From positions 1 through 28,417 of IMG/VR virus record IMGVR_UViG_3300023442_000020: a DNA stretch of 28,417 nucleotides. One strand, written 5' to 3'. Positions 22,047 through 28,346 of this stretch are shown piece by piece. Numbering within the stretch: the first letter of the stretch is position 1; each line of letters starts with the position of its first letter. The stretch is from a virus. The position numbers and the translations under genes were made by a program. The notes beneath the pieces were generated by a model. It had not been told where the DNA came from. It saw only the letters and a program-made list of their open reading frames with translations, and did no database searches.

Positions 22047-22250
22047 ATGAGCACAAAGACACTACCGATCTTCCGCAAATGCCTCGCAACAGGCGAGATC
22101 TTCCGCAGATCGCAACTGAATTATATGGTCGGCACCAAGGGCCGCGCCAAGGTAGCGAAGATCGACGCCCGACTCGCCCTCCTGCGGCAGATGGACAATA
22201 TGCGGCTCGGCGCGGCCATCACCAAGCTCGTCGCATCCCGCGCATTCTAG
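22047..22250 (+). CDS. Small basic protein, first gene of the rightward operon
   Basis: The 67-residue product starts MSTKTLPIFRKCLATGEIFR with GAGGAG nine bases before the ATG. It is basic (many Arg and Lys) and helical, with QLNYMVGTKGRAKVAKIDAR and LALLRQMDNMRLGAAITKLV. It has no membrane segment or recognised motif. As the first gene after a strong promoter and a small basic protein, it could bind nucleic acid or a host protein, but that is only inference. An overlapping 94-codon frame in the same region looks like a shadow. Confidence 0.6.
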   Translation: MSTKTLPIFRKCLATGEIFRRSQLNYMVGTKGRAKVAKIDARLALLRQMDNMRLGAAITKLVASRAF

Positions 22251-22259
22251 GAGGCGGCG

Positions 22260-22589
22260 ATGCTACATCACGACGACACAGAGCTGTTCCGTAGGGTTGA
22301 GGAGTTCGCGCACTGCATGGCGGAGCAACACCAGCTCCCCCTTGCGGTCGTTGAACCCAAGCGGCGGCCGAACGGAGCCTTCGGCCTCTGCTATCACGAG
22401 GAGGGGCGCATCAGCATCCTGATCCGGGAGCGGGCCTTCGCCTATGACGGCGGGGACTGGGCACCACAGCCACTCCCGTGGAGCACCATACGGGATACCG
22501 TCTGCCACGAACTCGCACACCTCGTCTATCCGGACCACGGCCCACAGTGGGCCAACCTGTACGCCCGGATAAAGGAGAGTGACGGATGA
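22260..22589 (+). CDS. SprT-like zinc metalloprotease domain protein
   Basis: The 109-residue product starts MLHHDDTELFRRVEEFAHCM after GGAGG. Near its C-terminus it has DTVCHELAHLVYPDHGPQW. The HELAH motif (His83, Glu84, His87) and the following His93-Gly pair match the zinc site of SprT/Spartan-like and WLM peptidases. It lacks the C-terminal DNA-binding and zinc ribbon parts of full SprT proteins, so it is a minimal domain. Related proteins cut DNA-protein crosslinks; whether this phage copy does so is unknown. Its stop overlaps the next ATG as ATGA. Confidence 0.75.
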   Translation: MLHHDDTELFRRVEEFAHCMAEQHQLPLAVVEPKRRPNGAFGLCYHEEGRISILIRERAFAYDGGDWAPQPLPWSTIRDTVCHELAHLVYPDHGPQWANLYARIKESDG

Positions 22590-22990
22590 AACACCCAGCG
22601 GCACTACTACTCGCGGCGGCGCTGGCCCTGCCGGTAGCGGCCACGGCCGTAGCCGGGGAGCTGATGGTACATACCGTCACCGCCCACGTAGGACTCGGCC
22701 AGAAGCTCCGCACGTTCACCCCCGGCCTAGCCTACACCACCAACGGCAAACGGGTAGGGGTATTGTCCAACAGCTACGGCAAGCCCAGTCTGTACGCCGC
22801 CGCCATCATCCCGATATCCCAGCGCACGCGCATCGGGGTCGGGGCCATATCCGGCTATAAGTACAGCAACATGACCATCGACGATGACTCCACCAGCGTC
22901 ATACCGCTGGTCGCGGCGGAGGTGGATGTAACAGACAGCGTCACGCTGATCTGGTTCATGCAGGCAATCAACATATCTATCAAATTTTAA
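22586..22990 (+). CDS. Exported small outer-membrane beta-barrel-like protein
   Basis: The 134-residue product starts MKHPAALLLAAALALPVAAT, a Sec signal peptide with likely cleavage near AVA-GE. The mature part is a series of alternating strands (HTVTAHVGLG, FTPGLAYTTNGKRVGVLSNS, KPSLYAAAIIPI, RIGVGAISGY, SVIPLVAAEVDV, SVTLIWFMQAINISIKF) and ends with phenylalanine, typical of outer-membrane barrels. I recall phage proteins with the NSYGKxSxYAG pattern and no assigned function. Being exported and early, it might block superinfection or alter the envelope. The start overlaps the SprT-like stop. Confidence 0.7.
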   Translation: MKHPAALLLAAALALPVAATAVAGELMVHTVTAHVGLGQKLRTFTPGLAYTTNGKRVGVLSNSYGKPSLYAAAIIPISQRTRIGVGAISGYKYSNMTIDDDSTSVIPLVAAEVDVTDSVTLIWFMQAINISIKF

Positions 22991-23001
22991 GGGGAACAAC
23001 C

Positions 23002-23103
23002 ATGGAGAATTTCTGGCTATTTTACGCCGGCGTCATTGTCGGCGGTGGACTTGGGATCATTGCGATGGGCCTCCTCCAGTACGGAGGCAGCGACAATGGC
23101 TGA
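23002..23103 (+). CDS. 33-residue single-pass membrane miniprotein
   Basis: The frame starts MENFWLFYAGVIVGGGLGII ten bases after GGGG and continues with AMGLLQYGGSDNG. It has one glycine-rich transmembrane segment and no other feature. The following gene begins inside its last eight bases, with GGAGG inside this frame, as expected of a compact early operon. It is too short to classify. A membrane-targeting effector is possible. Confidence 0.5.
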   Translation: MENFWLFYAGVIVGGGLGIIAMGLLQYGGSDNG

Positions 23104-23311
23104 CACAGACCTCCAAAGTATAACGGACGACGAACTGCTTGAGCTGTATCGCAACGCCGCCAGCGCCGTATCCTACTACAACGCCGCGGAAAGTCCGCAG
23201 TATGGACGGGAGACAGAAGCCCGCAACGCCGCCATTGCCCGGTTCCGCAAGATCGCAACGGAAGTCCAGACCCGCAACCTACCAACCCCTAAAGGAGGGT
23301 ACCTGCTGTGA
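23096..23311 (+). CDS. Small helical protein, unknown function
   Basis: The 71-residue product starts MADTDLQSITDDELLELYRN at an ATG eight bases after GGAGG; a longer upstream start lacks such a site. It continues AASAVSYYNAAESPQYGRET and ends TPKGGYLL. It is a two-helix sequence resembling small phage proteins of unknown function, soluble and slightly acidic. The stop overlaps the GTG of the next miniprotein. Confidence 0.62.
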   Translation: MADTDLQSITDDELLELYRNAASAVSYYNAAESPQYGRETEARNAAIARFRKIATEVQTRNLPTPKGGYLL

Positions 23312-23418
23312 ACATTTTGGAAAACGTGCTGATGCTGTTGCTGTTGCTATTACCGCTGGTGCTGCTGCTCGGGGTCGGGTGCTACATTGCCGACGAGTGG
23401 ATTGACCGCCATGAATAA
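23308..23418 (+). CDS. 36-residue leucine-rich membrane miniprotein
   Basis: It starts at a GTG overlapping the upstream stop as GTGA, with AAAGGAGG nine bases ahead, a strong site. The product has a leucine-rich transmembrane segment (VLMLLLLLLPLVLLLGVG) and a short charged tail (YIADEWIDRHE). The next gene starts inside its final codons. It is too small to classify; holin-like or membrane-effector roles are possible but unsupported. Confidence 0.5.
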   Translation: MNILENVLMLLLLLLPLVLLLGVGCYIADEWIDRHE

Positions 23419-23602
23419 CAACCGCACCATCTACCAACAGCACGGCTACACAGACCGCACACAATATTTCCGCCATTTGGCGGAGGAGTACAGCACCGGC
23501 CTGAACACGGTACTCCAGCTCGCCCACCTACTCGGGCACAGGGAGGATTTCGACGGGCTGGTTACGGCGCTGGAAGACTACACAGAAGAAAGGAGCTACT
23601 GA
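23411..23602 (+). CDS. Conserved small phage protein, unknown function
   Basis: The 63-residue product starts MNNNRTIYQQHGYTDRTQYF and continues RHLAEEYSTGLNTVLQLAHL, then GHREDFDGLVTALEDYTEE. The pattern YLxxLAEEYGxxxxxVxxLAxxLGxxEDFDGLVTALED is one I recall from many phages, always unassigned. It is helical, soluble and acidic at the C-terminus. The ATG lies inside the upstream miniprotein gene. Confidence 0.68.
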   Translation: MNNNRTIYQQHGYTDRTQYFRHLAEEYSTGLNTVLQLAHLLGHREDFDGLVTALEDYTEERSY

Positions 23603-23609
23603 CATAAAG

Positions 23610-23678
23610 ATGCCCGTGTCTTGGTACGAAGACAACCTGCGCAACCGCATAGCCGCCATCCACCACCGTCTTAAATAA
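23610..23678 (+). CDS. Possible 22-residue peptide
   Basis: A short frame, MPVSWYEDNLRNRIAAIHHR plus two residues, fills the gap between two real genes. GGAG lies further upstream than ideal (about 15 bases). It could be a true micro-gene with an amphipathic helix or simply spacer. Only its fit in the gap and amino-acid make-up support it. Confidence 0.3.
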   Translation: MPVSWYEDNLRNRIAAIHHRLK

Positions 23679-23695
23679 CAAAGGAGACCATAACA

Positions 23696-24040
23696 ATGAG
23701 TAACAGAGAAGAGAGGCTGAAAGCGGCGCAAGCTGACGCCAAGCAATCGCTGGAGATACTAAACAGCATAGACAACCACCACGACCTCGGGGCGTACCTG
23801 CTCGCGGTACTGTCGCTGATGATATCCGTGCTGGAGGGACAGGAACAGATACCGTGGACAGAAGGCGCAAAGCTGGTGGACGGCCTCACTACGCTGAAGG
23901 CGTTTGCGGTGGAGTATAGCGAGGGCGGTACCCCGGCCACTATTTCACACGCGATGGCCGTAGATCGGCACGAATACCTAAAGGGGCTGTTCGATATAAT
24001 CGAGTCCGCAGAGGAGGCAGAACACCATGCAAAACACTGA
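23696..24040 (+). CDS. Hypothetical early protein, helical
   Basis: The 114-residue product starts MSNREERLKAAQADAKQSLE with GGAG before the ATG. It is mainly helical with LGAYLLAVLSLMISVLEGQE as a hydrophobic helix, possibly buried rather than membrane-spanning. It ends in a glutamate/histidine-rich segment (IIESAEEAEHHAKH). The last 14 bases overlap the next gene, so the two are probably coupled. No family is recognised. Confidence 0.62.
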   Translation: MSNREERLKAAQADAKQSLEILNSIDNHHDLGAYLLAVLSLMISVLEGQEQIPWTEGAKLVDGLTTLKAFAVEYSEGGTPATISHAMAVDRHEYLKGLFDIIESAEEAEHHAKH

Positions 24041-25214
24041 CGTTATATTTCAAAACAACGGCGTTCTGGACGCGGTATCCATCGCGACCTTCGGGGTAAA
24101 CGCCAAGCAAACGGACAACCCCATCGGGTACTTCGGGACTGGCCTGAAGTACGCCATCGCTGTACTACTGCGGGAGAACCACCGTATTGTGATACAGGCC
24201 GGTGACGAGGTATTCGAGTTTACCCGCGAACAACAGGATATCCGCGGCAAGGCGTTCGAGCTTATCAAGATGAACGATACCCTGCTGGGGTTCACCACCG
24301 ACCTCGGGAAGAACTGGGAGATGTGGCAGGCATTCCGCGAGCTGTACTGTAACGCCATGGACGAACACGACGGACTTGTTACCACAGACCCAACCCGTGC
24401 CGCGCACGACAGCGAAAAGACCACGATCACCGTCACCGGCAGCGCCTTCCACGAATGCTATCTGTCGAGATCGGCTATTGTGTTGGAATCCAAACCCAAG
24501 GAAGTGACCGAGTGGGCCGATATCCACGCCGGGCGCTCAGAGTTCGTTTACTATAAGGGCATCCGTATATACGACGGGTTCCCGATCAGCGTATACACCT
24601 ACAACATCCACACCGGACTGGATATCAGCGAAGACCGCAGTGCCATTTATGGATTCCAGATGGCCCGGAGGATAGCGACGGCGATTGTGCTCAGTGAGGA
24701 CGAGGACTTTATAGAGGAAGTGCTGCTCTCCCCGCGTGGCACATTAGAGGCGGATGTTTTGGACTACATGGATGTCTACGACGAGCCCACCGACGCCTTC
24801 CTCGCCGTCGCCGAGCGGCTGCGGCTGAATCCGGCGGTCAACTCCTCCGTTTTCAAGGTACTTGCGAAACACAGACGCCTGCCGCCCCCTCCGGCAACCG
24901 AGCTAACTGATATCCAGCGACAGATGCTGAAGCGGGCGATAGTCTTCTGTAACCGCATCGGATACCCGGTCGATACCTACCCCATCACAACCACCTCCGA
25001 ACTCCGCGGCGGGATGCTGGGACTCGCCAAGGACAAGGAGATCTATTTGTCCCCTGACACTTACGGGTTTGGAACAAAATACGTGGCGGCCACCCTGATC
25101 GAGGAATACCTCCACCTCCACACCGGGCATGGTGATATGACCCGGGAGCTACAGAACCACCTGTTCAACGACATCGTTTCCCTCGGGGAACGTCTTATTG
25201 GCGAGCCGGTGTGA
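24027..25214 (+). CDS. GHKL-like ATP-binding protein with C-terminal zinc-peptidase-like motif
   Basis: The 395-residue product has NPIGYFGTGLKYAIAVLLRE (residues 31-50), resembling the glycine-rich lid of GHKL ATPases. It is followed by WQAFRELYCNAMDEHDG (100-116), resembling the N-box (Glu105, Asn109, Asp112). The order of the two is reversed relative to ordinary GHKL proteins, suggesting circular permutation. The C-terminus has ATLIEEYLHLHTGHGD (residues 355-370), with Glu359/360, His363, His365 and His368, like a divergent zinc-peptidase site. I recall phage ATP-binding proteins with this architecture and no defined function. The stop overlaps the helicase start as TGATG, implying joint synthesis. 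Confidence 0.65.
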   Translation: MQNTDVIFQNNGVLDAVSIATFGVNAKQTDNPIGYFGTGLKYAIAVLLRENHRIVIQAGDEVFEFTREQQDIRGKAFELIKMNDTLLGFTTDLGKNWEMWQAFRELYCNAMDEHDGLVTTDPTRAAHDSEKTTITVTGSAFHECYLSRSAIVLESKPKEVTEWADIHAGRSEFVYYKGIRIYDGFPISVYTYNIHTGLDISEDRSAIYGFQMARRIATAIVLSEDEDFIEEVLLSPRGTLEADVLDYMDVYDEPTDAFLAVAERLRLNPAVNSSVFKVLAKHRRLPPPPATELTDIQRQMLKRAIVFCNRIGYPVDTYPITTTSELRGGMLGLAKDKEIYLSPDTYGFGTKYVAATLIEEYLHLHTGHGDMTRELQNHLFNDIVSLGERLIGEPV

Positions 25215-26791
25215 TGTTGTACAAGACAAAGCCACGGCCCCAGCAATTAGAGGCGCTGCGCCTGTCGGATGGAAAACCCGCCTTTGCGTACTTTATGACT
25301 ATGCGAACAGGTAAAACCAAGGTCACCTTCGACGATGCGGCAAGGGCGTTCCGGGCCGGGGAAATCGACTGCTTGCTGGTGCTCGCGCCCAACGGCGTCC
25401 AACGGCAATGGGTAGAACAGGCCGCGGAACATTGCGCCGTGGAATACAAGGCGGCCTTCTACAGCGGTGGGCTCGGCGTGAAGGGCAAGCGAGCATTCAA
25501 GGAGCTTGTATCTGCGGACGTTGGCAACGCCCTGAAGATCCTTACCCTTAACTTGGAATCCATAGTGAACGCCACCGGCCGGAAGCTAATAGACGAGGCG
25601 CTGCGTAACAACAAGTGCATGATGGTGGTTGACGAGTCGACACGCATCAAGACATACAACGCCGCTACAACGAAGGCGGTTGTTGAGGCTGGGCGGGAGG
25701 CAGTATACCGGCGGTTGTTGAATGGGACTCCGATAACACAGAGTCCGCTGGATCTATACAGCCAGTTCCTATTCCTTAACCCGGCTATCCTCGGGAAGAC
25801 CACCTACACGGCGTTCAGAAACAGATACGCGGTTGTAAAGCGGTCGCTGAAGAGGTCGGGTCTGCATAAATTTAGATCGTATTGCTTCAATCAAGGCATT
25901 GATCCAAAGACGGTCAAACTGGAGGCGCTAACCTATCGCCAGTTAATGAAGGCCGGAATTAAACCGGGCCGGGATCTGTATGATAACGTGGTGGACTACC
26001 GCAACATGGAGGAGTTGGAAGCGGCCATAGCGCCCTACACTTACCGGCTATCACGCGACGAGGTGGAGGGGCTGCCGCCAATCGTCCCGTACATCCGCGA
26101 CGTGGAAATGCTCCCAGACCAGCGGAGGATCTACAAGGAGTTAGAGGATAATGCCTGCGCCCACCTTGGCATAGCGCCGACGGATTTGCTCGCGTTCTTT
26201 ATGGACGAAAACAAGGTGGAAGCCAGCAACGGTCTAACGATGTTACTCAAGGCGCAGCAGGTACTTGGCGGCCACGTAAAGAACAGCGAGGGCCAGCTAC
26301 AGTACATAAAACACAATAGAATCAACATCTTACACAGTATTCTGGACGAGGTTGTTGGCAAGGTTATAATCTGGGCGAGGTTCCAGCCTGAGATACAGGA
26401 AATTGTTACCTCGCTAAAAAGCAAGTACGGTCAGGATGCGGTAGCAGAGTTCCACGGTGGTATATCGCAGGGCGCAAGGCCGGTGGAGAAGGCGAGGTTC
26501 CAGCATAATCCAGAAACGCTATTTCTAGTTGGGCAGGTTCACGCAGGTGGTGTAGGCCAGACCTTCGACGCCGCCGACACCATCGTAAACTACAGCAACG
26601 ATTACAGCCTGTACGCCAGACTTCAATCCATAGAGCGGGCGACGGCCTACGGGAAAGGCGGTATAGCGCTGATCGACATGGTGTGCCCCGGTACCGTGGA
26701 CGAAAAAATACTGAAGGCGCTGAAGGTTAAAGAACAGCGAGCAGATAGTTTCCATTACAACACAACAGAGGAGAACGGCGATGGCAATTGA
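25214..26791 (+). CDS. SNF2-type superfamily 2 helicase
   Basis: The 525-residue product (ATG at 25214, overlapping the upstream stop) has RPQQLEALRL (Q-motif region), FMTMRTGKTKVTFD (Walker A, residues 28-40), VLAPNGVQRQWVEQ (Ia), MMVVDESTRIK (motif II, Asp140-Glu141), LLNGTPITQSPLDLYSQFLF (III) and, in the second half, VIIWARFQPEIQEIVTSL, FLVGQVHAGGVGQTFDAADT and YARLQSIERATAYGKGG (motifs IV-VI). These are SNF2/Rad54-like features found in phage helicases. Likely roles are DNA remodelling or recombination during replication. There is no extra nuclease domain. The 3' end overlaps the next gene by 11 bases. Confidence 0.9.
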   Translation: MLYKTKPRPQQLEALRLSDGKPAFAYFMTMRTGKTKVTFDDAARAFRAGEIDCLLVLAPNGVQRQWVEQAAEHCAVEYKAAFYSGGLGVKGKRAFKELVSADVGNALKILTLNLESIVNATGRKLIDEALRNNKCMMVVDESTRIKTYNAATTKAVVEAGREAVYRRLLNGTPITQSPLDLYSQFLFLNPAILGKTTYTAFRNRYAVVKRSLKRSGLHKFRSYCFNQGIDPKTVKLEALTYRQLMKAGIKPGRDLYDNVVDYRNMEELEAAIAPYTYRLSRDEVEGLPPIVPYIRDVEMLPDQRRIYKELEDNACAHLGIAPTDLLAFFMDENKVEASNGLTMLLKAQQVLGGHVKNSEGQLQYIKHNRINILHSILDEVVGKVIIWARFQPEIQEIVTSLKSKYGQDAVAEFHGGISQGARPVEKARFQHNPETLFLVGQVHAGGVGQTFDAADTIVNYSNDYSLYARLQSIERATAYGKGGIALIDMVCPGTVDEKILKALKVKEQRADSFHYNTTEENGDGN

Positions 26792-27323
26792 TTTTGAAGA
26801 AGGGGTGGAAGGCCCGACAAATGAGCAGATTGGAGAGATATCCAGTCTCGCAGAGTTACAGCGCAAGCAGGAGGCGGATGTCGAGGATTTAGAAAAGCGA
26901 TTAAAGACGGCACTCGCCGCTCTCCGCCAGACGCAGGAACAGGACTTGCCCGCTGCAATGCTGGCCGCCGGAATGGAACAGTTCAAAACAACCGGCGGGG
27001 TGAGCATCGGCATCAAGGAGACGCTGTACGCAAGCATCCCAAAAGCCAAAAGACCGGCGGCGGTAGCGTGGCTGTTGGAGCACAACCAAGAGAGCTTGGT
27101 AAAAGAAGATGTGGTGATACCCTTCGACAAGGGCGACCACCAGAAAGTTGGCGAGCTGGTGTCGCTGCTCGAACAGGCCGGATACGACCAGTTCTCGGTG
27201 AACGAGGCCATTAACACCGGGTCGGTGAAGGCCATGATCCGGGAGATGCTGGAGAACGGCGACGATGTCCCGCTGGATACCTTCGGCGCATACTTTCACC
27301 GTAAGGCGGTGATTTCGCTATGA
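26781..27323 (+). CDS. Conserved phage early protein, unknown function
   Basis: The 180-residue product starts MAIDFEEGVEGPTNEQIGEI with GAGGAG before the ATG. It has a coiled coil (residues about 20-55), then DLPAAMLAAGMEQFKTTGGV and IGIKETLYASIPKAKRPAAV with AWLLEHNQESLVK. This pattern (LPxAMxxxGMxxFxxxxGxxIxIKExxxAxIPK...AxxWLxxN) occurs in many phage replication regions, function unknown. It lies between the helicase and the acidic-tailed protein, so a replication-associated role is plausible. It overlaps both neighbours. Confidence 0.7.
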   Translation: MAIDFEEGVEGPTNEQIGEISSLAELQRKQEADVEDLEKRLKTALAALRQTQEQDLPAAMLAAGMEQFKTTGGVSIGIKETLYASIPKAKRPAAVAWLLEHNQESLVKEDVVIPFDKGDHQKVGELVSLLEQAGYDQFSVNEAINTGSVKAMIREMLENGDDVPLDTFGAYFHRKAVISL

Positions 27324-27523
27324 TAATGACAACGTACAAACTGGACGGCATTACCATATACCCGCAGTCTATTCCTGTTGGTAAACGCGGCGACAAAAGA
27401 AAACTCAGCGAGAACTGGTATGTACTCCCCGGCAAACGGCTGATACACGTTGACGAGCTAAAAAGACTGGCGAAGGTCAACGGCCTCCGTATTGTTGAGG
27501 AACGCTACCCGGTTCCCGGGTGA
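27320..27523 (+). CDS. Hypothetical 67-residue protein
   Basis: The ATG at 27320 overlaps the upstream stop as ATGA. The product reads MIMTTYKLDGITIYPQSIPV, then GKRGDKRKLSENWYVLPGKR and VDELKRLAKVNGLRIVEERY. It is basic, with two strands then a helix, like a small nucleic-acid or protein adaptor, but no family is recognised. A stable RNA pseudoknot begins five bases after its stop. Confidence 0.6.
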   Translation: MIMTTYKLDGITIYPQSIPVGKRGDKRKLSENWYVLPGKRLIHVDELKRLAKVNGLRIVEERYPVPG

Positions 27524-27527
27524 AAGA

Positions 27528-27565
27528 AACGGCCTGACTGTTGGCGGCCGTTATAATTGCCAACA
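27528..27565 (+). promoter_or_regulatory. H-type RNA pseudoknot in the leader of the acidic-tailed gene
   Basis: Stem 1 is AACGGCC (27528-27534) with GGCCGTT (27546-27552). Stem 2 is TGTTGGC (27539-27545) with GCCAACA (27559-27565). Both have seven perfect pairs. Loop 1 is 4 bases, there is no base between the stems, and loop 3 is 6 bases, so both can form together and stack. An unstructured A/T-rich linker with the GGAG site (27581-27584) follows, then the ATG at 27592. A translational control element is likely. A TATAAT inside loop 3 leaves a promoter as the alternative. Confidence 0.7.
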
Positions 27566-27591
27566 ATTTATTATGAGATAGGAGATTACCG

Positions 27592-28344
27592 ATGGCCGGT
27601 AAAAATGTAGCTGAAAAGAAGAGTGCTGAATTATCCAATAGCGTAGTTGATTTTGGTGCGGATGCCGACCAAGGGTTTGAAGAGGCGGACCAAGATGCTT
27701 ACTCGATCCCGTTTGTACGCATCCTCCAATCCAACAGCCCCCAATGTAATAAGGCCGACGGAGCGTATGTCGAGGGCGCGGAATCAGGGATGTTGTTGAA
27801 CGTGGCAACCGGGGTTGTTATGAACGACATCCGGGTCGTGCCTTGCCACTACCGCCGAGTGTACGTGGAGTGGAAGCCGCTGGACGAAGGCGGTGGTTTT
27901 GTCAACGAGTATAACGCCGAGGACGGTAAGGAGCTGGCGATGACGTTGGACGAGGACTACCGGCTGGAGAACGGTAACGAGTTGACAGACACCCGGATGC
28001 ACTATTGTATCGACGCTAACACCGGAGACCCGGTGGTCATCGCAATGGCCTCCAGCCAGTTGAAGAAGTCCCGTAACTGGATGAATGTAATGCGTTCGAC
28101 GAAACGGGAACGCGAGGACGGCAGCCGGTACAACCCGGCGATGTTCAGCAGCGTCTTCCACCTCAGCACCACCCCGGAGAGCAATGACAAGGGGTCGTGG
28201 TTTGGTTGGAAGATCACCCGCGAAGGCTTTGTAGAAGACCAGCACCTCTACGACACGGCCAAGGAGTTCCGGGCTATTGTCGTTGCCGGGAAGGCCGAGG
28301 TGAAGCACGAGAAAGACGCGGTGGTTGAAGAGGAGGAATTTTAG
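27592..28344 (+). CDS. Putative ssDNA-binding/replication-associated protein with acidic tail
   Basis: The 250-residue product starts MAGKNVAEKKSAELSNSVVD. It has DAYSIPFVRILQSNSPQCNK, YVEGAESGMLLNVATG and YRRVYVEWKPLDEGGGFVNE. The order IPFxxxLQSxSPQ, YxEGAxxGMxxNxxTG, YxRxYxEWxPxxxGGG matches a widespread phage family of unassigned role found in replication modules. The C-terminus VVEEEEF is acidic with a final aromatic, as in phage and bacterial single-strand DNA-binding proteins such as T7 gp2.5. DNA binding is therefore an inference. It is preceded by a pseudoknot and has its own GGAG site. Confidence 0.6.
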   Translation: MAGKNVAEKKSAELSNSVVDFGADADQGFEEADQDAYSIPFVRILQSNSPQCNKADGAYVEGAESGMLLNVATGVVMNDIRVVPCHYRRVYVEWKPLDEGGGFVNEYNAEDGKELAMTLDEDYRLENGNELTDTRMHYCIDANTGDPVVIAMASSQLKKSRNWMNVMRSTKREREDGSRYNPAMFSSVFHLSTTPESNDKGSWFGWKITREGFVEDQHLYDTAKEFRAIVVAGKAEVKHEKDAVVEEEEF

Positions 28345-28346
28345 TC

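Noticed and set aside
22010-22294. 94-codon plus-strand frame overlapping the first early gene
   Set aside because: The 22047 frame has the properly spaced GAGGAG and fits the gap before the next gene. The 94-codon frame has an Arg/Pro-rich shadow composition and runs into the SprT-like gene.
27521-27556. Stop-codon readthrough at TGA 27521-27523 stimulated by the pseudoknot
   Set aside because: The frame after the stop closes after only a few codons (TAA near 27552), so readthrough would add nothing meaningful.
27784-28308. 174-codon minus-strand frame opposite the acidic-tailed gene
   Set aside because: Antisense shadow; the plus-strand frame has a proper start site and matches a known phage family pattern.
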